Shown piece after piece: positions 15,373 through 24,577 of a stretch of DNA of 34,237 nucleotides. The notes beneath the pieces were generated by a model. The model was not told where the DNA came from and ran no database searches. It saw only the letters and a list, made by a program, of their open reading frames with translations. Source of the stretch: Pseudomonadota bacterium (GTDB taxonomy: Bacteria > Pseudomonadota > Gammaproteobacteria > Xanthomonadales > Ahniellaceae); assembly GCA_022705045.1 (NCBI GenBank), contig JAKJFE010000021.1, positions 1-34,237 on the forward strand, in the 5' to 3' direction. Numbering within the stretch: the stretch's first letter is position 1; every line of letters starts with the position of its first letter. The position numbers and the translations under genes were made by a program.

Positions 15373-17417
15373 GTCGGCTTGCGTCGGTCCGAACCTGAGC
15401 GCGCGATTTCGGTGCGGTTGCGGCCGAGGTCCTTGGCGCGATACAGCGCATCGTCGGCGGCGGCGATCAGCGCACTCAATGATCCTGCGCCGGTTTCGTG
15501 CAGTTCGGCGAGGCCGATGCTGGCGGTCAGGTCGATCGCCTGGCCTTCGAGCATGCCCATGCGGCGCTGCATGGCCAGGCGCAGGCGTTCGGCGGTGACC
15601 AAGGCTTCATCCGACGATGCGCCGGGCAGGGCGGCAATGAACTCTTCGCCGCCGTAACGACCGAGCGGATCGCCGTCGCGCATTTCCTCGCGCAGCACGC
15701 GTGCCGCGGCGATCAGCACGCGGTCGCCGAACTGGTGGCCCATCGAGTCGTTGATCGGCTTGAAGCGGTCGAGGTCGATCAGCAACAGCGACAATCGTGC
15801 GCCTTGCGCCTTGTGACGGTCGAACAGTTCGATCATCTGCTGCATCACATGGCCGCGATTGGTGAGCGCCGTCAGCGGATCGGTGGTTGCGGCCCGGAAG
15901 AGATCATTGGCCTGAGCGGTCAGGCGTGCATTGGCGGCGCGCAGTGCTTCGTCCTGCGCCGAAATTTCGGCGTTCTTGCGCACCAGCACCTTGGCCGTGC
16001 GGTGCGCTTCGCGCCAGCGCCAGAACACCAGACCGAGCAGGACCACCAGCATCGCGATGAAGCCGATGCCGATGCGTCGACGCAACGTCTCCGTACGCAG
16101 GTTCAGTTCCTTCAGCGAATTGTCGAGGCGCAGCATCTCGACCTGGCGCTCGGCACGTTCGCGGTCCTGCTTGAGTTCGAGTACCGCAAGCCGGCGCGCT
16201 GCGGTCACGCCGAGCAATTCTTCGCGCAGCGATGCGCGTTGGCGCGCGTAGGCCAGCGCCTGGCCGACCTCGCCGCGGGCAGCCAGCAACTCTTCCATTG
16301 CCTTGTAGGCGGCGTGCAGTTGCGGCTTGAGCTTGGCGCGCGTGAGGTAGTCGAGCGAACGCCCGTACGCGGCTTCGGCTGCAGCGAGCTGGCCTTCGCC
16401 GGCATGGAGATCGCCGCGATAGAGCAGGGCGCGACCGAGCACATCGGCCTGGCGCATCGATTCGCCGAGGCGGAGCGCGGCGTCGATTTCGACTTCGGCC
16501 TCCTCCCAGCGTTTCAGCGCGATCAATGCCCGAGAGGCTTCCAGTCGTTCCAGCGCGATGCCCTGGCGATCGCCGAGGCGGCGGTCGATGTCCATGGCGC
16601 GACGTGCCGTGTCGAGCGCCAGCGTCGCTTCGCCGACATCGTTCAACAAGGTCGCATAGCTGCCGAGGGCCGAGGACAGCGCAGCCGGATCGAACTCTTC
16701 GCGTGCCGCGGCGATGGCCTTCTCCAGGTATTCGCGCGCGGACTGGGTGTCCTCGATCTCGCGATAGAGCAGGCCGATGTTGCGATAGGGCACGTCGACG
16801 CGGTTGCCCGGTCCGAGCTGCTTGCGGATGTCGAGCGCCTGCAACTGCACGTCCATGGCCTCGGAATACCGGCCCATGTCGCGCAGCACCGTACCGATGT
16901 TGACGAGCGCCAGGGCCGCGTCGGCCGGGCGGTTCGCGGCACGCGCGATGCGCAGCGATTCCTGCTGGAACGCGTAGGCTTCCTGCAGTTCGCCGCGGCG
17001 GCGCGCGATGCGTCCGAGAAAGCCGACGGCTTGGGCCCGATACCCGGCGTGCTGCTCGGTGCTGGACAGCTTCAGCAACTGCTGCGCGGTCTCGATTCCG
17101 GCGTCGTAGTTGCCGGCGACCAACTGGTTTTCGGCGAGCATCTGCAGCGCGTACATGCGTTGCGCGGGCGACTTCGCGGCGGCAAGGGCGTCGCGCCAGT
17201 GGCGTTCGGCGCCGACCGCGTCCTGGGTCGCCGAATACAGCGTCGCCGCGGCCACTTCGAGCGTGTAGCGGCCGCTGTTGCCGAGCGCGATGCGATGCAG
17301 GTCGAGGGCGTGTTCGATGCCACGACCGAGCGCGCTGTCGGCCAGCGCCGCCGGGATCGCGGAGGCGGCCAGCAGGGCGGCGACGAACAGCGGCAGTCGG
17401 CGAAGCGGGATGTTCAA
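15369..17417 (-). CDS. Membrane diguanylate cyclase with periplasmic TPR domain
   Basis: The 682-residue protein would make cyclic di-GMP. It has an N-terminal signal/anchor segment (1-26), then TPR repeats (about 60-400, including [20 protein letters not shown] and similar 34-residue units). A coiled coil, a membrane helix (about 449-467) and a cytoplasmic GGDEF domain follow. The active-site motif is GGEEF (589-593), and RDGD five residues before it forms the inhibitory I-site (RxxD), so product feedback is expected. The start codon is TTG (17415-17417), with GGA upstream; I found no ATG that keeps the signal peptide. Its stop overlaps the start of the DLH-HIT gene, so the two are translated together. 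The TPR part presumably senses a periplasmic protein or peptide. Confidence 0.9.
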   Translation of the reverse strand: MNIPLRRLPLFVAALLAASAIPAALADSALGRGIEHALDLHRIALGNSGRYTLEVAAATLYSATQDAVGAERHWRDALAAAKSPAQRMYALQMLAENQLVAGNYDAGIETAQQLLKLSSTEQHAGYRAQAVGFLGRIARRRGELQEAYAFQQESLRIARAANRPADAALALVNIGTVLRDMGRYSEAMDVQLQALDIRKQLGPGNRVDVPYRNIGLLYREIEDTQSAREYLEKAIAAAREEFDPAALSSALGSYATLLNDVGEATLALDTARRAMDIDRRLGDRQGIALERLEASRALIALKRWEEAEVEIDAALRLGESMRQADVLGRALLYRGDLHAGEGQLAAAEAAYGRSLDYLTRAKLKPQLHAAYKAMEELLAARGEVGQALAYARQRASLREELLGVTAARRLAVLELKQDRERAERQVEMLRLDNSLKELNLRTETLRRRIGIGFIAMLVVLLGLVFWRWREAHRTAKVLVRKNAEISAQDEALRAANARLTAQANDLFRAATTDPLTALTNRGHVMQQMIELFDRHKAQGARLSLLLIDLDRFKPINDSMGHQFGDRVLIAAARVLREEMRDGDPLGRYGGEEFIAALPGASSDEALVTAERLRLAMQRRMGMLEGQAIDLTASIGLAELHETGAGSLSALIAAADDALYRAKDLGRNRTEIARSGSDRRKPT

Positions 17418-17477
17418 GCGCGAATTCCGTGGGGCGGGCGGATCATAGCGGCCGCCGTCCGGTTCAGGCGTGCCGGC

Positions 17478-17483
17478 TATACT
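17478..17483 (+). promoter_or_regulatory. Likely -10 box of rimO
   Basis: TATACT (5 of 6 matches to TATAAT) lies 30 bases before the rimO ATG in the 95-base gap between the divergent diguanylate cyclase and rimO. No clear -35 box is visible at 16-18 bases. The surrounding GC-rich block stands out from this AT-rich hexamer. Confidence 0.5.
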
Positions 17484-17512
17484 CCGCGCCCGTTTTTCGC
17501 CCGGCCCGTCCC

Positions 17513-18838
17513 ATGTCCGCGACTGCTCCCAAAGTCGGTTTCGTCAGCCTTGGCTGCCCCAAGGCCCTGGTCGATTCCGAACGCATCCTGACCCAGTTGC
17601 GTGTCGAGGGTTACCAGATCGTGCCGAGTTACGACGATGCCGACGTGGTCGTCGTCAACACCTGCGGCTTCATCGACGCGGCGGTCGAGGAATCGCTGGA
17701 CGCGATCGGCGAAGCCATGGCCGAGAACGGCAAGGTCGTCGTTACCGGCTGCCTCGGCAAGCGTTCGGAACTGATCCGCGAGAAATATCCGGACGTATTG
17801 TCGGTGTCGGGGCCGCAGGATTACGAGAGCGTGATGACCGCCGTGCACGCGCAACGCGCGCCGCCGCACGATCCCTTCCTCGATCTGGTTCCGCCGCAGG
17901 GCATCAAGCTGACGCCACGGCATTACGCGTACCTGAAGATTTCCGAAGGCTGCAATCACCGTTGCAGCTTCTGCATCATCCCGTCGATGCGCGGCGACCT
18001 GGTGTCGCGTCCGGTCGACGAGGTGCTGGTCGAGGCCGAACGTCTGGTCAAGGGCGGCGTCAAGGAACTGCTGGTGATCTCGCAGGACACCAGCGCCTAT
18101 GGCGTCGACCTCAAATACGCCCCGAAGTCATGGCGTGGCCGCGACTACGAGACCCGCATGCAGGCGCTGTGCGAAGGACTCGGCGAACTCGGCGTGTGGA
18201 CGCGATTGCATTACGTCTACCCGTATCCGCACGTCGATCGCGTCATCCCGCTGATGGCCGAAGGCAAGCTGCTGCCCTACCTTGACGTGCCGTTCCAGCA
18301 CGCCAACCCGCGCATCCTGAAGCTGATGAAGCGACCGGCCGGTGGCGAGAAGACGCTGGAACGTGTGCAGGCCTGGCGCGCGATCTGTCCGGACCTGACC
18401 ATCCGTAGCACCTTCATCGTCGGCTTCCCGGGCGAGACCGAGGCGGAATTCGAGGAATTGCTGGATTTCCTCGATGCGGCCCAGCTCGATCGCGTCGGCG
18501 CCTTCGCGTATTCGCCCGTCGGCGGCGCAACGGCCAACGATTTGCCCGACCCGGTGCCGGAAGACGTGAAGCAGGCGCGGCTCGAACGTTTCATGTTGCG
18601 CCAGGCCGAAATCAGCGCCGCGCGCCTGCGCCGCAAGATCGGCAGCGTGCAACGGGTGTTGATCGATGAGATCGGCCCCACCGTGGCCGTCGGCCGTTCG
18701 CGCGCCGACGCGCCGGAAATCGACGGTCGCGTGCATGTCGCCATCGCCGGGACGAAACTGCGTGCTGGCGAGTTCGTCGACGTGAAGATCGAGGCCGCCG
18801 ACGAGCACGACCTGCACGGACGCCTCGTCGCGCCGTGA
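17513..18838 (+). CDS. rimO: Ribosomal protein S12 methylthiotransferase
   Basis: A radical-SAM enzyme that adds a methylthio group to Asp88 (E. coli numbering) of ribosomal protein S12. The 441 residues contain an N-terminal UPF0004 domain with the three cluster cysteines ([32 protein letters not shown]). The radical-SAM motif CNHRCSFC lies in the segment starting [20 protein letters not shown], and a C-terminal TRAM domain follows ([15 protein letters not shown] onward). RimO rather than MiaB is indicated by the [10 protein letters not shown] segment. ATG 17513 gives the usual N-terminus. The DUF3025 gene starts inside its stop. Confidence 0.96.
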   Translation: MSATAPKVGFVSLGCPKALVDSERILTQLRVEGYQIVPSYDDADVVVVNTCGFIDAAVEESLDAIGEAMAENGKVVVTGCLGKRSELIREKYPDVLSVSGPQDYESVMTAVHAQRAPPHDPFLDLVPPQGIKLTPRHYAYLKISEGCNHRCSFCIIPSMRGDLVSRPVDEVLVEAERLVKGGVKELLVISQDTSAYGVDLKYAPKSWRGRDYETRMQALCEGLGELGVWTRLHYVYPYPHVDRVIPLMAEGKLLPYLDVPFQHANPRILKLMKRPAGGEKTLERVQAWRAICPDLTIRSTFIVGFPGETEAEFEELLDFLDAAQLDRVGAFAYSPVGGATANDLPDPVPEDVKQARLERFMLRQAEISAARLRRKIGSVQRVLIDEIGPTVAVGRSRADAPEIDGRVHVAIAGTKLRAGEFVDVKIEAADEHDLHGRLVAP

Positions 18839-19728
18839 AACGTCGCTACCGCGCGCCCGAGCGCAGCGACACCTCGGCCGCGACCTTCGCGCATCCGGCC
18901 TTCGCCGGATTCGAACGCTGGCGCGAATGGTGCCTGTCGCCGGATTGGCCGGACATCGATACCCTGAACGCCGGCCTGTACGGCGCCACACACGCCTCCA
19001 CCGGTCGACCCTTGCGTTTCGTCGCGCAGACGCCGGAACTGCTCGCCGACGGTCATCACTACGAGTCGCGCATCCATGAATGTGGTGCCATCGCGACCCG
19101 GACCGGCAACTGGCACGATCTGCTGAATGCCATGGTCTGGTGCCGGTTTCCGGCGATCAAGTCGGCGTTGAATCTGCGCCAGTTCCGCGACGTGCAGGCG
19201 GTCGGCGGCAAGCAGCGCACGCCAGCGCAATATGCGCAGACCCTGTTCGACGAAGGCGGCGCCATCGTGCATCTGCGCGATGACCGGCTTGTGCCGCATT
19301 GGGATGTCCACGATTGGCGCGAACTCTTCCGATCCGAACATTGGCGTTCGGGTGCGATCCGCATCCACGTGTTCGGCCACGCCTTGCTCGAACATGCGTT
19401 GACGCCGGGCAAGCTGATGACAGCGAAGTGTCTGGTCTGGTGCGGCGAGGCCGACGGATTCGATCCGGTTGCCGCTACCGCTGCAGCCATCGCCGAGAGC
19501 CGCTGGCTCAACGATCCGCAGGAATTGCGCCCGCTGCCGGTGTCCGGCATCCCCGGTTGGCACGCATGCCAGGACGATGCGTTTTACGAAAGTGCCGAGT
19601 GTTTCCGCCCGGTCCGACCCGGGCGGGCATATCCGTCACCATCGACGGCGGAGAAAACCCCGCCGTTTCGCGTAGTCAGCAGCGATCCCACCACATCGGA
19701 GCACGCATGCATCCCGTCGTTCTGTTGA
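18835..19728 (+). CDS. DUF3025 protein with unusual C-terminal tail
   Basis: The 297-residue product belongs to the DUF3025 family, of unknown function. Core features are [31 protein letters not shown], the segment [20 protein letters not shown] and a closing [22 protein letters not shown]. The conserved His/Trp/Asp residues ([16 protein letters not shown]) suggest a metal or catalytic site, but no activity is known to me. It starts with GTG inside the rimO stop (4-base GTGA overlap), so the two are coupled. The last ~35 residues after FRPVRPGR are low-complexity and read like untranslated sequence; they overlap the next gene by 22 bases. The original stop may have been lost. Confidence 0.85.
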   Translation: MKRRYRAPERSDTSAATFAHPAFAGFERWREWCLSPDWPDIDTLNAGLYGATHASTGRPLRFVAQTPELLADGHHYESRIHECGAIATRTGNWHDLLNAMVWCRFPAIKSALNLRQFRDVQAVGGKQRTPAQYAQTLFDEGGAIVHLRDDRLVPHWDVHDWRELFRSEHWRSGAIRIHVFGHALLEHALTPGKLMTAKCLVWCGEADGFDPVAATAAAIAESRWLNDPQELRPLPVSGIPGWHACQDDAFYESAECFRPVRPGRAYPSPSTAEKTPPFRVVSSDPTTSEHACIPSFC

Positions 19729-20006
19729 TCGTGCATCTCGCCGGCTACGGCGCCGGCGTGCTGATGACCCTGTTCCTGCTGCTGTTCACCAGTGGCCCGA
19801 GCGTTCAGGCCGGAGAGCGCGCGATCACCCTCCTGCTCACGACCGGGGTGCTGGGCGCATTGGTCGCAACGGTGTCCCTGCATCGGCGCCTGCCGGCGGA
19901 TTACGGCATCGCTGCCAGGCTCGGTTTCGATGCACTGGCTTTGACCGGCGCAGCGGTCATCCTGGTCGTGTTCGGTGTCTTCGCGCTGGTCGCATTCAAT
20001 CGCTGA
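19707..20006 (+). CDS. Small membrane protein of unknown function
   Basis: Ninety-nine residues with three strongly hydrophobic helices: about 4-28 ([20 protein letters not shown]), about 40-56 (TLLLTTGVLGALVATVSL) and about 72-96 (ALALTGAAVILVVFGVFALV). An Arg/Pro-containing loop (HRRLPADYG) sits between the last two. The start ATG 19707 has GGAG five bases before it, inside the end of the DUF3025 frame. No family recognised. Its stop faces that of the solute-binding protein 10 bases away. Confidence 0.7.
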   Translation: MHPVVLLIVHLAGYGAGVLMTLFLLLFTSGPSVQAGERAITLLLTTGVLGALVATVSLHRRLPADYGIAARLGFDALALTGAAVILVVFGVFALVAFNR

Positions 20007-20016
20007 ACGCCGTGCG

Positions 20017-20805
20017 TCACTCGGTCGCGGCCCAGTCGCTCAGGTTGTACTTGTCGAGGATTTCCGCCAGTTCGCCCGACGCACGCAGCTTGGCGATGCC
20101 AGTGGAGAACAGGTCGGCATAGGTCTTGCCGCGGGGATCGGCGGGCGTGCAGGCGATGTACAGCGGCTCCGGTTCGGTGGCGACGTCGGCCATGACCACG
20201 CGACCGCCCAGGTTGAGCTTGCCGATGGTCTGCTTGGCGACGTTGATGTCCTCGACGAGCACGTCCGCCTTCTTCGAGATCAGGCGCGAGACGGCGTTCA
20301 TCTGGGCACGGCCGGCGCTCGAGATCACGACGATGCGGGCCGGATCGTTCTTGAACTTCTCGATGTAGGCATCGACTTCGTCGCTGTAGCTGTAGCCTTC
20401 GATCACGGCCAGACGCTGGCCGGCCAAGCTATCGATGCCGTTGTAGCGCCACTTGGTGTCGTCCAGCGTGTAGAACGCGCTCTGCGACATGCCCCAAGTC
20501 TCGTTCGGGAAGGCGAAGCCGGGGGCATCCGACTTCAGTGCGCCGACCACGCAGTCGTGCGCGCCGCGCTTCACCGCCGCGACGGCATCGTCCCAAGGCA
20601 TGGTCGCGTAGCTGATCGTATGGCCGTTCGCGACGGCGATCTTCTCGGCCAGTTCGATCATGTAGCCCGGCGGCTTCTTCGTCGTCGGGCCGTTGTAGGG
20701 CAGCCATTCGTCCGCACGGATCGAGATCGCGTCTGCGAGGGCGCCGGTGGACAGGGAACAGAGGGCGAGAAACACGCCGCGACGAACGATAGTGCTGGCG
20801 ACCAT
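20017..20805 (-). CDS. Periplasmic solute-binding protein, family 3 (amino-acid type)
   Basis: The 262-residue protein has a signal peptide (about 1-24, cleaved near GALA-DA) and the two-lobed SBP_bac_3 fold. Features are the opening strand ISIRADEWLPYNGP, PPGYMIELAEKIA, the DDAVAAVKRGAHDCVVGAL segment and ending motifs LFSTGIAKLRASGELAEILDKYN. Such proteins bind polar amino acids or similar solutes for an ABC importer, or act as sensors. No permease or ATPase gene is nearby, so it may be an orphan receptor. ATG 20805 has an AGGAGT ribosome site six bases before it. It has its own promoter (20869-20896), separate from greB. Confidence 0.9.
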   Translation of the reverse strand: MVASTIVRRGVFLALCSLSTGALADAISIRADEWLPYNGPTTKKPPGYMIELAEKIAVANGHTISYATMPWDDAVAAVKRGAHDCVVGALKSDAPGFAFPNETWGMSQSAFYTLDDTKWRYNGIDSLAGQRLAVIEGYSYSDEVDAYIEKFKNDPARIVVISSAGRAQMNAVSRLISKKADVLVEDINVAKQTIGKLNLGGRVVMADVATEPEPLYIACTPADPRGKTYADLFSTGIAKLRASGELAEILDKYNLSDWAATE

Positions 20806-20868
20806 GGGTGACTCCTGAGTGCACGTACATGTGGACAGGAACAACGGGTGACGCGAGCTGATGTCCCG

Positions 20869-20896
20869 ATGCTACCCAATTCCCCGCGCTTGTCCA
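20869..20896 (-). promoter_or_regulatory. Sigma-70-type promoter of the solute-binding protein gene
   Basis: On the minus strand TGGACA (20891-20896, 5 of 6 to TTGACA), a 16-base spacer and TAGCAT (20869-20874, 4 of 6 to TATAAT) make one of the best promoter matches in the window. Transcription would start near 20862 and give a leader of about 57 bases before the ATG at 20805. Confidence 0.5.
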
Positions 20897-20912
20897 TGCG
20901 CAACGCACAGGG

Positions 20913-21416
20913 TCACGGTTCGTAACGAACATCCACGACCACGAAGCTGCAGCGGCCGGTCGGCAGTTCGGCGGCGAATTCGTCGTCGACGCGCTTCTTC
21001 AGCGCCGCACGCGCCAGCGGCGAATCGATGCTGATGTACCCAAGTTCGGCATCGGTTTCGTCGGGACCGACAATCCGGTAGCGCTTCAAGTCGCCGCTGT
21101 CGATCGATTCGACCTCGAACCAGGCACCGAAGAAGACGGCGCTGCAATCGCTCGGGCGCTCGTGCACCACGCGCAGGGATTCGAGGCGTTTGCTGAGGTA
21201 ACGCACGCGCCGGTCGATCTCGCCGAGCTGTTTCTTGCGATAGGTGTATTCGGCGTTCTCGGACCGATCGCCCTCGGCCGCGGCGGCGGCCAGCGCCTTG
21301 ACCACTTCGGGCCGGCGCTGGCGCCACAGTTCGTCGAGTTCGGCCTTCAGCCGCGCATGGCCTTCGGGCGTGATGATCGCCGTGCTGCCCGGTTGCGGCG
21401 GTCGCCAGCGGCCCAT
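20913..21416 (-). CDS. greB: Transcript cleavage factor GreB
   Basis: Rescues backtracked RNA polymerase by stimulating cleavage of the nascent RNA 3' end. The 167 residues have an N-terminal coiled coil with the acidic tip [20 protein letters not shown] (Asp50 and Glu53 at the tip); the [12 protein letters not shown] stretch favours GreB over GreA. A C-terminal FKBP-like domain carries [20 protein letters not shown] and [20 protein letters not shown]. Slightly longer than E. coli GreB (158). The ATG follows the HerA-like gene stop by three bases, so it is second in that operon. Confidence 0.94.
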   Translation of the reverse strand: MGRWRPPQPGSTAIITPEGHARLKAELDELWRQRRPEVVKALAAAAAEGDRSENAEYTYRKKQLGEIDRRVRYLSKRLESLRVVHERPSDCSAVFFGAWFEVESIDSGDLKRYRIVGPDETDAELGYISIDSPLARAALKKRVDDEFAAELPTGRCSFVVVDVRYEP

Positions 21417-21419
21417 CGA

Positions 21420-22934
21420 TCAGCGCCGACGACGACTGCCGCCGCTGACGCCGCCCAGCACGCCGCGCAGGATCTGGTTGGTCATGCGCGTGCCGGCCGT
21501 GCGCATGGCCGATTTCGCAACCGTCTCGATGGCACCCTGACGGCGCTTGGTGCCGAACAGGAAGTCCTTGAAGCGCTGGCCCCAGGTCGGTTCGGCATCG
21601 GTGGCCGGCGTGTCCTTGCCTGTTGCGGGCGTTTGCGCCTGCGCCTGCTGTTCGGCCTCATCCTGCGCACGGTTCAATTGCTCGAAGGCCGACTCGCGAT
21701 TCATCGCCGTGTCGTATTTCGCGCCGACCGGCGAGCGCATGCGCACGGTATTGCGTTCGTCATCGGTGATCGCGCCGATGCGGCAATGCGGCGGCACGAT
21801 CAGGGTGCGCTCGACCGGCAGCGGCACGCCGCCGTCCTGCAGCGTCGTGACCAGGGCTTCGCCGACGCCGAGCTGGGTGATGCATTCGACCACATCGATG
21901 CGCGGGTTCGGCGGGAAGGTTTCGGCGGCGGTCTTCACCGCCTTCTGGTCGCGCGGCGTGAACGCCCGCAAGGCATGCTGGATGCGATTGCCGAGCTGGC
22001 CGAGGATCACTGCAGGCACGTCGTCCGGCAGCTGCGAAATGAAATAGATGCCGACGCCCTTCGAACGGATCAGGCGCACCACCTGTTCCACCCGCTGCTG
22101 CAGCTGCGCCGGCGCGTCGTCGAATAGCAGGTGCGCCTCGTCGAAGAAGAACACCAGCTTGGGTTGGTCGAGGTCGCCGACCTCGGGCAGGTTCTCGAAC
22201 AGCTCCGACAGCATCCACAGCAGAAAGCTCGAATACACCCGCGGCTTCAGGATCAGCTGTTCGGCGGCGAGCACGTTGATGATGCCGCGCCCACTCATGT
22301 CCTGGCGCATGAAATCGGCGAGGTCGAGCGCGGGTTCGCCGAAGAAGCGGTCACCGCCGTCATTTTCGAGCTGGAGCAGGGCGCGCTGGATCGCGGCGAT
22401 CGATTGCGGCGACACCAGTCCGTATTTCGCCGAGATGTCCTTGTTGTGTTCGGAGACGAAGGCGAGCATGGCGCGCAGGTCGTCGAGGTCGAGCAGCAGC
22501 AGGCCTTCGTCGTCGGCGACGCGGAACGCCACCTGCAACACGCCTTCCTGCACCTCGTTCAGTTCGAGCAGGCGGGTGAGCAGGTTCGGACCCATCTCCG
22601 AAATCGTGGTGCGGACCGGATGGCCTTTCTGGCCGTAGATGTCCCACAGCACGACCGGACTCGCCTCCGGTTTCCATTCGGTCAGGCCGAGCTTGGCGAT
22701 GCGCGCCTGCAGTTTTTCGCCCGGCGCGGCAGCGGCCTGGCTGAGTCCGGCGAGATCGCCCTTCACGTCGGCCAGGAAGACCGGCACGCCCATGCGCGAA
22801 AAGCCTTCGGCCAGCACCATCAGCGAGACCGACTTGCCAGTGCCGGTGGCGCCGGCAATCAGGCCGTGGCGATTGCCGTACTTCGACAACAGGTGCACAT
22901 CCTGTTCGCCCTTGCCGAGATGAATGCTGCTCAC
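21420..22934 (-). CDS. HerA-like P-loop ATPase (DUF853)
   Basis: A 504-residue cytoplasmic ATPase of the HerA/FtsK-like group, DUF853 family (related to E. coli YjgR). The N-terminus is SSIHLGKGEQDVHLLSKYGN, followed by Walker A GATGTGKS (28-35). The LADVKGDLAGLSQ, WDIYGQKGHPVRTTISEMGP and LLRALLELNE-type segments come next, and Walker B FFFDEAHLLF is near residue 260. RSKGVGIYFISQLPDDVP is a likely sensor/Arg-finger region. A Gln/Ala-rich linker precedes a basic tail GGVSGGSRRRR. The start is GTG 22934 with AAGGAG seven bases upstream; upstream in-frame codons would lose this. It leads greB with a three-base gap. Cellular role unestablished to my knowledge. Confidence 0.93.
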   Translation of the reverse strand: MSSIHLGKGEQDVHLLSKYGNRHGLIAGATGTGKSVSLMVLAEGFSRMGVPVFLADVKGDLAGLSQAAAAPGEKLQARIAKLGLTEWKPEASPVVLWDIYGQKGHPVRTTISEMGPNLLTRLLELNEVQEGVLQVAFRVADDEGLLLLDLDDLRAMLAFVSEHNKDISAKYGLVSPQSIAAIQRALLQLENDGGDRFFGEPALDLADFMRQDMSGRGIINVLAAEQLILKPRVYSSFLLWMLSELFENLPEVGDLDQPKLVFFFDEAHLLFDDAPAQLQQRVEQVVRLIRSKGVGIYFISQLPDDVPAVILGQLGNRIQHALRAFTPRDQKAVKTAAETFPPNPRIDVVECITQLGVGEALVTTLQDGGVPLPVERTLIVPPHCRIGAITDDERNTVRMRSPVGAKYDTAMNRESAFEQLNRAQDEAEQQAQAQTPATGKDTPATDAEPTWGQRFKDFLFGTKRRQGAIETVAKSAMRTAGTRMTNQILRGVLGGVSGGSRRRR

Positions 22935-23047
22935 GGGGTCGCTCCTTGGAATTCGAAAGCCGATTCTAGCCGCGATGGCGGCCTGCGGCGGTTGCCTCGA
23001 CCTCGTGCCGCGGCTACCGTGCGCGCAGTTTTTGCAGGATGTCGGAC

Positions 23048-24511
23048 ATGCGTCAGTGTTTCCTTGCTGTTCTCTTCGTGCTCGGCGGATGCGCCGCCCA
23101 GCCGCAACGCGTGGCGCAGCAAGCACCGGAGTCCACGCCGAATGAAGTCGCCACGGCTTTGGCCCAGTTCGAGGCCGCGCTGGAGCAATGGCATCGCGGC
23201 GAAGCCAACAGCGGCGGTGCCGCGCTGACCAAGGCACGCCTCGCGCTCGACGAAGCGGTCACGCGCTGCGTCCAGACCGAAGGTTGCGACGCGATGTCGG
23301 CCTTGCGTGCGCAGTCCACCGCGAATGCGCGCATGGCACACGCGCTGCTCGGCGAACGTGAAACCGATCCGGTCGAGCCGAACGACGCGGTCACGACGAC
23401 CGACCGTCATCAGCATGCCGGTTCACCGGCGACCGACGTGCCCGAGCTGGCACGTTCCGCGGCGATGTTGAACGGCAAGCGCCTCGACGAAGTGATCCGT
23501 CTGAATGGCGCGGTCAAGGCCGGCATCGAGGAGTGGCTGACGTGGATGCGTCCGAACCTGCTCGACGCCTACGAGAACTACCAGTACCTGCGCCATCGCA
23601 TGTGGCCCGAGTACGAGAAGGCGGGCCTGCCGGAGGCGCTGCTGTTCGGCATCATGGCCAAGGAATCCGGCGGCAAGGTTCATGCCGTGTCACGCGCCGG
23701 TGCGGCCGGCCTGCTGCAATTCATGCCGGCGACCGCGCGCGGTTACGGCCTCGGGCGCGCCAGCGGTTTCGACGATCGTTTCGATCCCGCGCTGATCACG
23801 CGCGCCAACGTCGCCTATCTCAACGATCGTTTCCGCGAACTCAACAACGATCTCGAGCTCGCGCTCGGCGCCTACAACGGCGGCGAAGGGCGGATGCGGC
23901 GCCTGTCCGCGAACGGCGCCCGCGGCTTCTGGGACGCGCCGGTCTACAACGGCCTGCCGCCGGAAACGCGCGACTACGTGCCGATGGTGCTGGCTGCCGC
24001 CTGGCTGTTCCTGCATCCCGAGGACTACGGTCTGGAACTTCCGAAGTTCGATGCCCGCGACAGCGAGATCACGCTGGAACGCACGACCTCGATCAACGAA
24101 CTGGCGGTGTGCATGGGCCAGTTCGGCAATCCGCGCGGCTGGTTCCGCACGCTGCGCAATCTCAATCCGAAGTTCGAGGCCGACGCACGCATCGATGCCG
24201 GCACCGTGCTGGACGTGCCGGAAGCCGCAGCAAAGGCCTATGCCGCGCGTTGCCGCAGCGGCCTGCTCGCACAGACGGCGGCCGAACTCAATGCGGCGCG
24301 TCCGCCGGCGTCGTCGGGATCGACCTGGGCGGCGTCTTCGGGCACGGGCACCGGACGTACCCATGTCGTGCGCAAGGGCGAAACCCTGCACGCCATCGCG
24401 CGTCGCTTCGGTTGTGGTGTGCCCGCGGTGGCGCAAGCCAATGGCCTGCATCCGCCGAGCTACACCATCCGTGCCGGCCAGCGTTTGCGCGTGCCGAGTT
24501 GCCGGGCATAA
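23048..24511 (+). CDS. Lytic transglycosylase lipoprotein with LysM domain (MltD-like)
   Basis: Cleaves the MurNAc-GlcNAc bond of peptidoglycan. From ATG 23048 the 487-residue protein has a short lipoprotein signal with the lipobox LGGC (Cys15). A variable region follows, then an SLT domain with catalytic Glu206 in LLFGIMAKESGGK. It carries the motifs SRAGAAGLLQFMPATA and ELALGAYNGGEGRM, and a single LysM near the C-terminus (about 438-482, HVVRKGETLHAIARRFGCG). The layout resembles MltD but with one LysM. ATG 23039 is an alternative start; 23048 is preferred because AGGA sits eight bases before it. Short 113-base gap from the divergent HerA-like gene. Confidence 0.92.
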   Translation: MRQCFLAVLFVLGGCAAQPQRVAQQAPESTPNEVATALAQFEAALEQWHRGEANSGGAALTKARLALDEAVTRCVQTEGCDAMSALRAQSTANARMAHALLGERETDPVEPNDAVTTTDRHQHAGSPATDVPELARSAAMLNGKRLDEVIRLNGAVKAGIEEWLTWMRPNLLDAYENYQYLRHRMWPEYEKAGLPEALLFGIMAKESGGKVHAVSRAGAAGLLQFMPATARGYGLGRASGFDDRFDPALITRANVAYLNDRFRELNNDLELALGAYNGGEGRMRRLSANGARGFWDAPVYNGLPPETRDYVPMVLAAAWLFLHPEDYGLELPKFDARDSEITLERTTSINELAVCMGQFGNPRGWFRTLRNLNPKFEADARIDAGTVLDVPEAAAKAYAARCRSGLLAQTAAELNAARPPASSGSTWAASSGTGTGRTHVVRKGETLHAIARRFGCGVPAVAQANGLHPPSYTIRAGQRLRVPSCRA

Positions 24512-24539
24512 AAAAACCGACCGGCTCGGGCCGGTCGGT
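24510..24539 (-). terminator. Intrinsic terminator for the 145-residue gene
   Basis: ACCGACCGGC-TCGG-GCCGGTCGGT (24516-24539) is a perfect 10-base-pair stem with a tetraloop. On the minus strand it is followed by seven T (24510-24516 read as A on plus), a classic Rho-independent terminator 38 bases past the stop of the minus-strand gene. It begins at the stop of the transglycosylase gene, so it can also affect that message, but there the T-run is absent. Confidence 0.85.
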
Positions 24540-24577
24540 GGTTCGCCTCGGGGTCGGGGCGTGAATGCGATGGGAGG

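Noticed and set aside
15498..17591. Long plus-strand frame opposite the diguanylate cyclase
   Set aside because: Antisense to a clear TPR-GGDEF protein; no domain recognisable; runs into the rimO start region.
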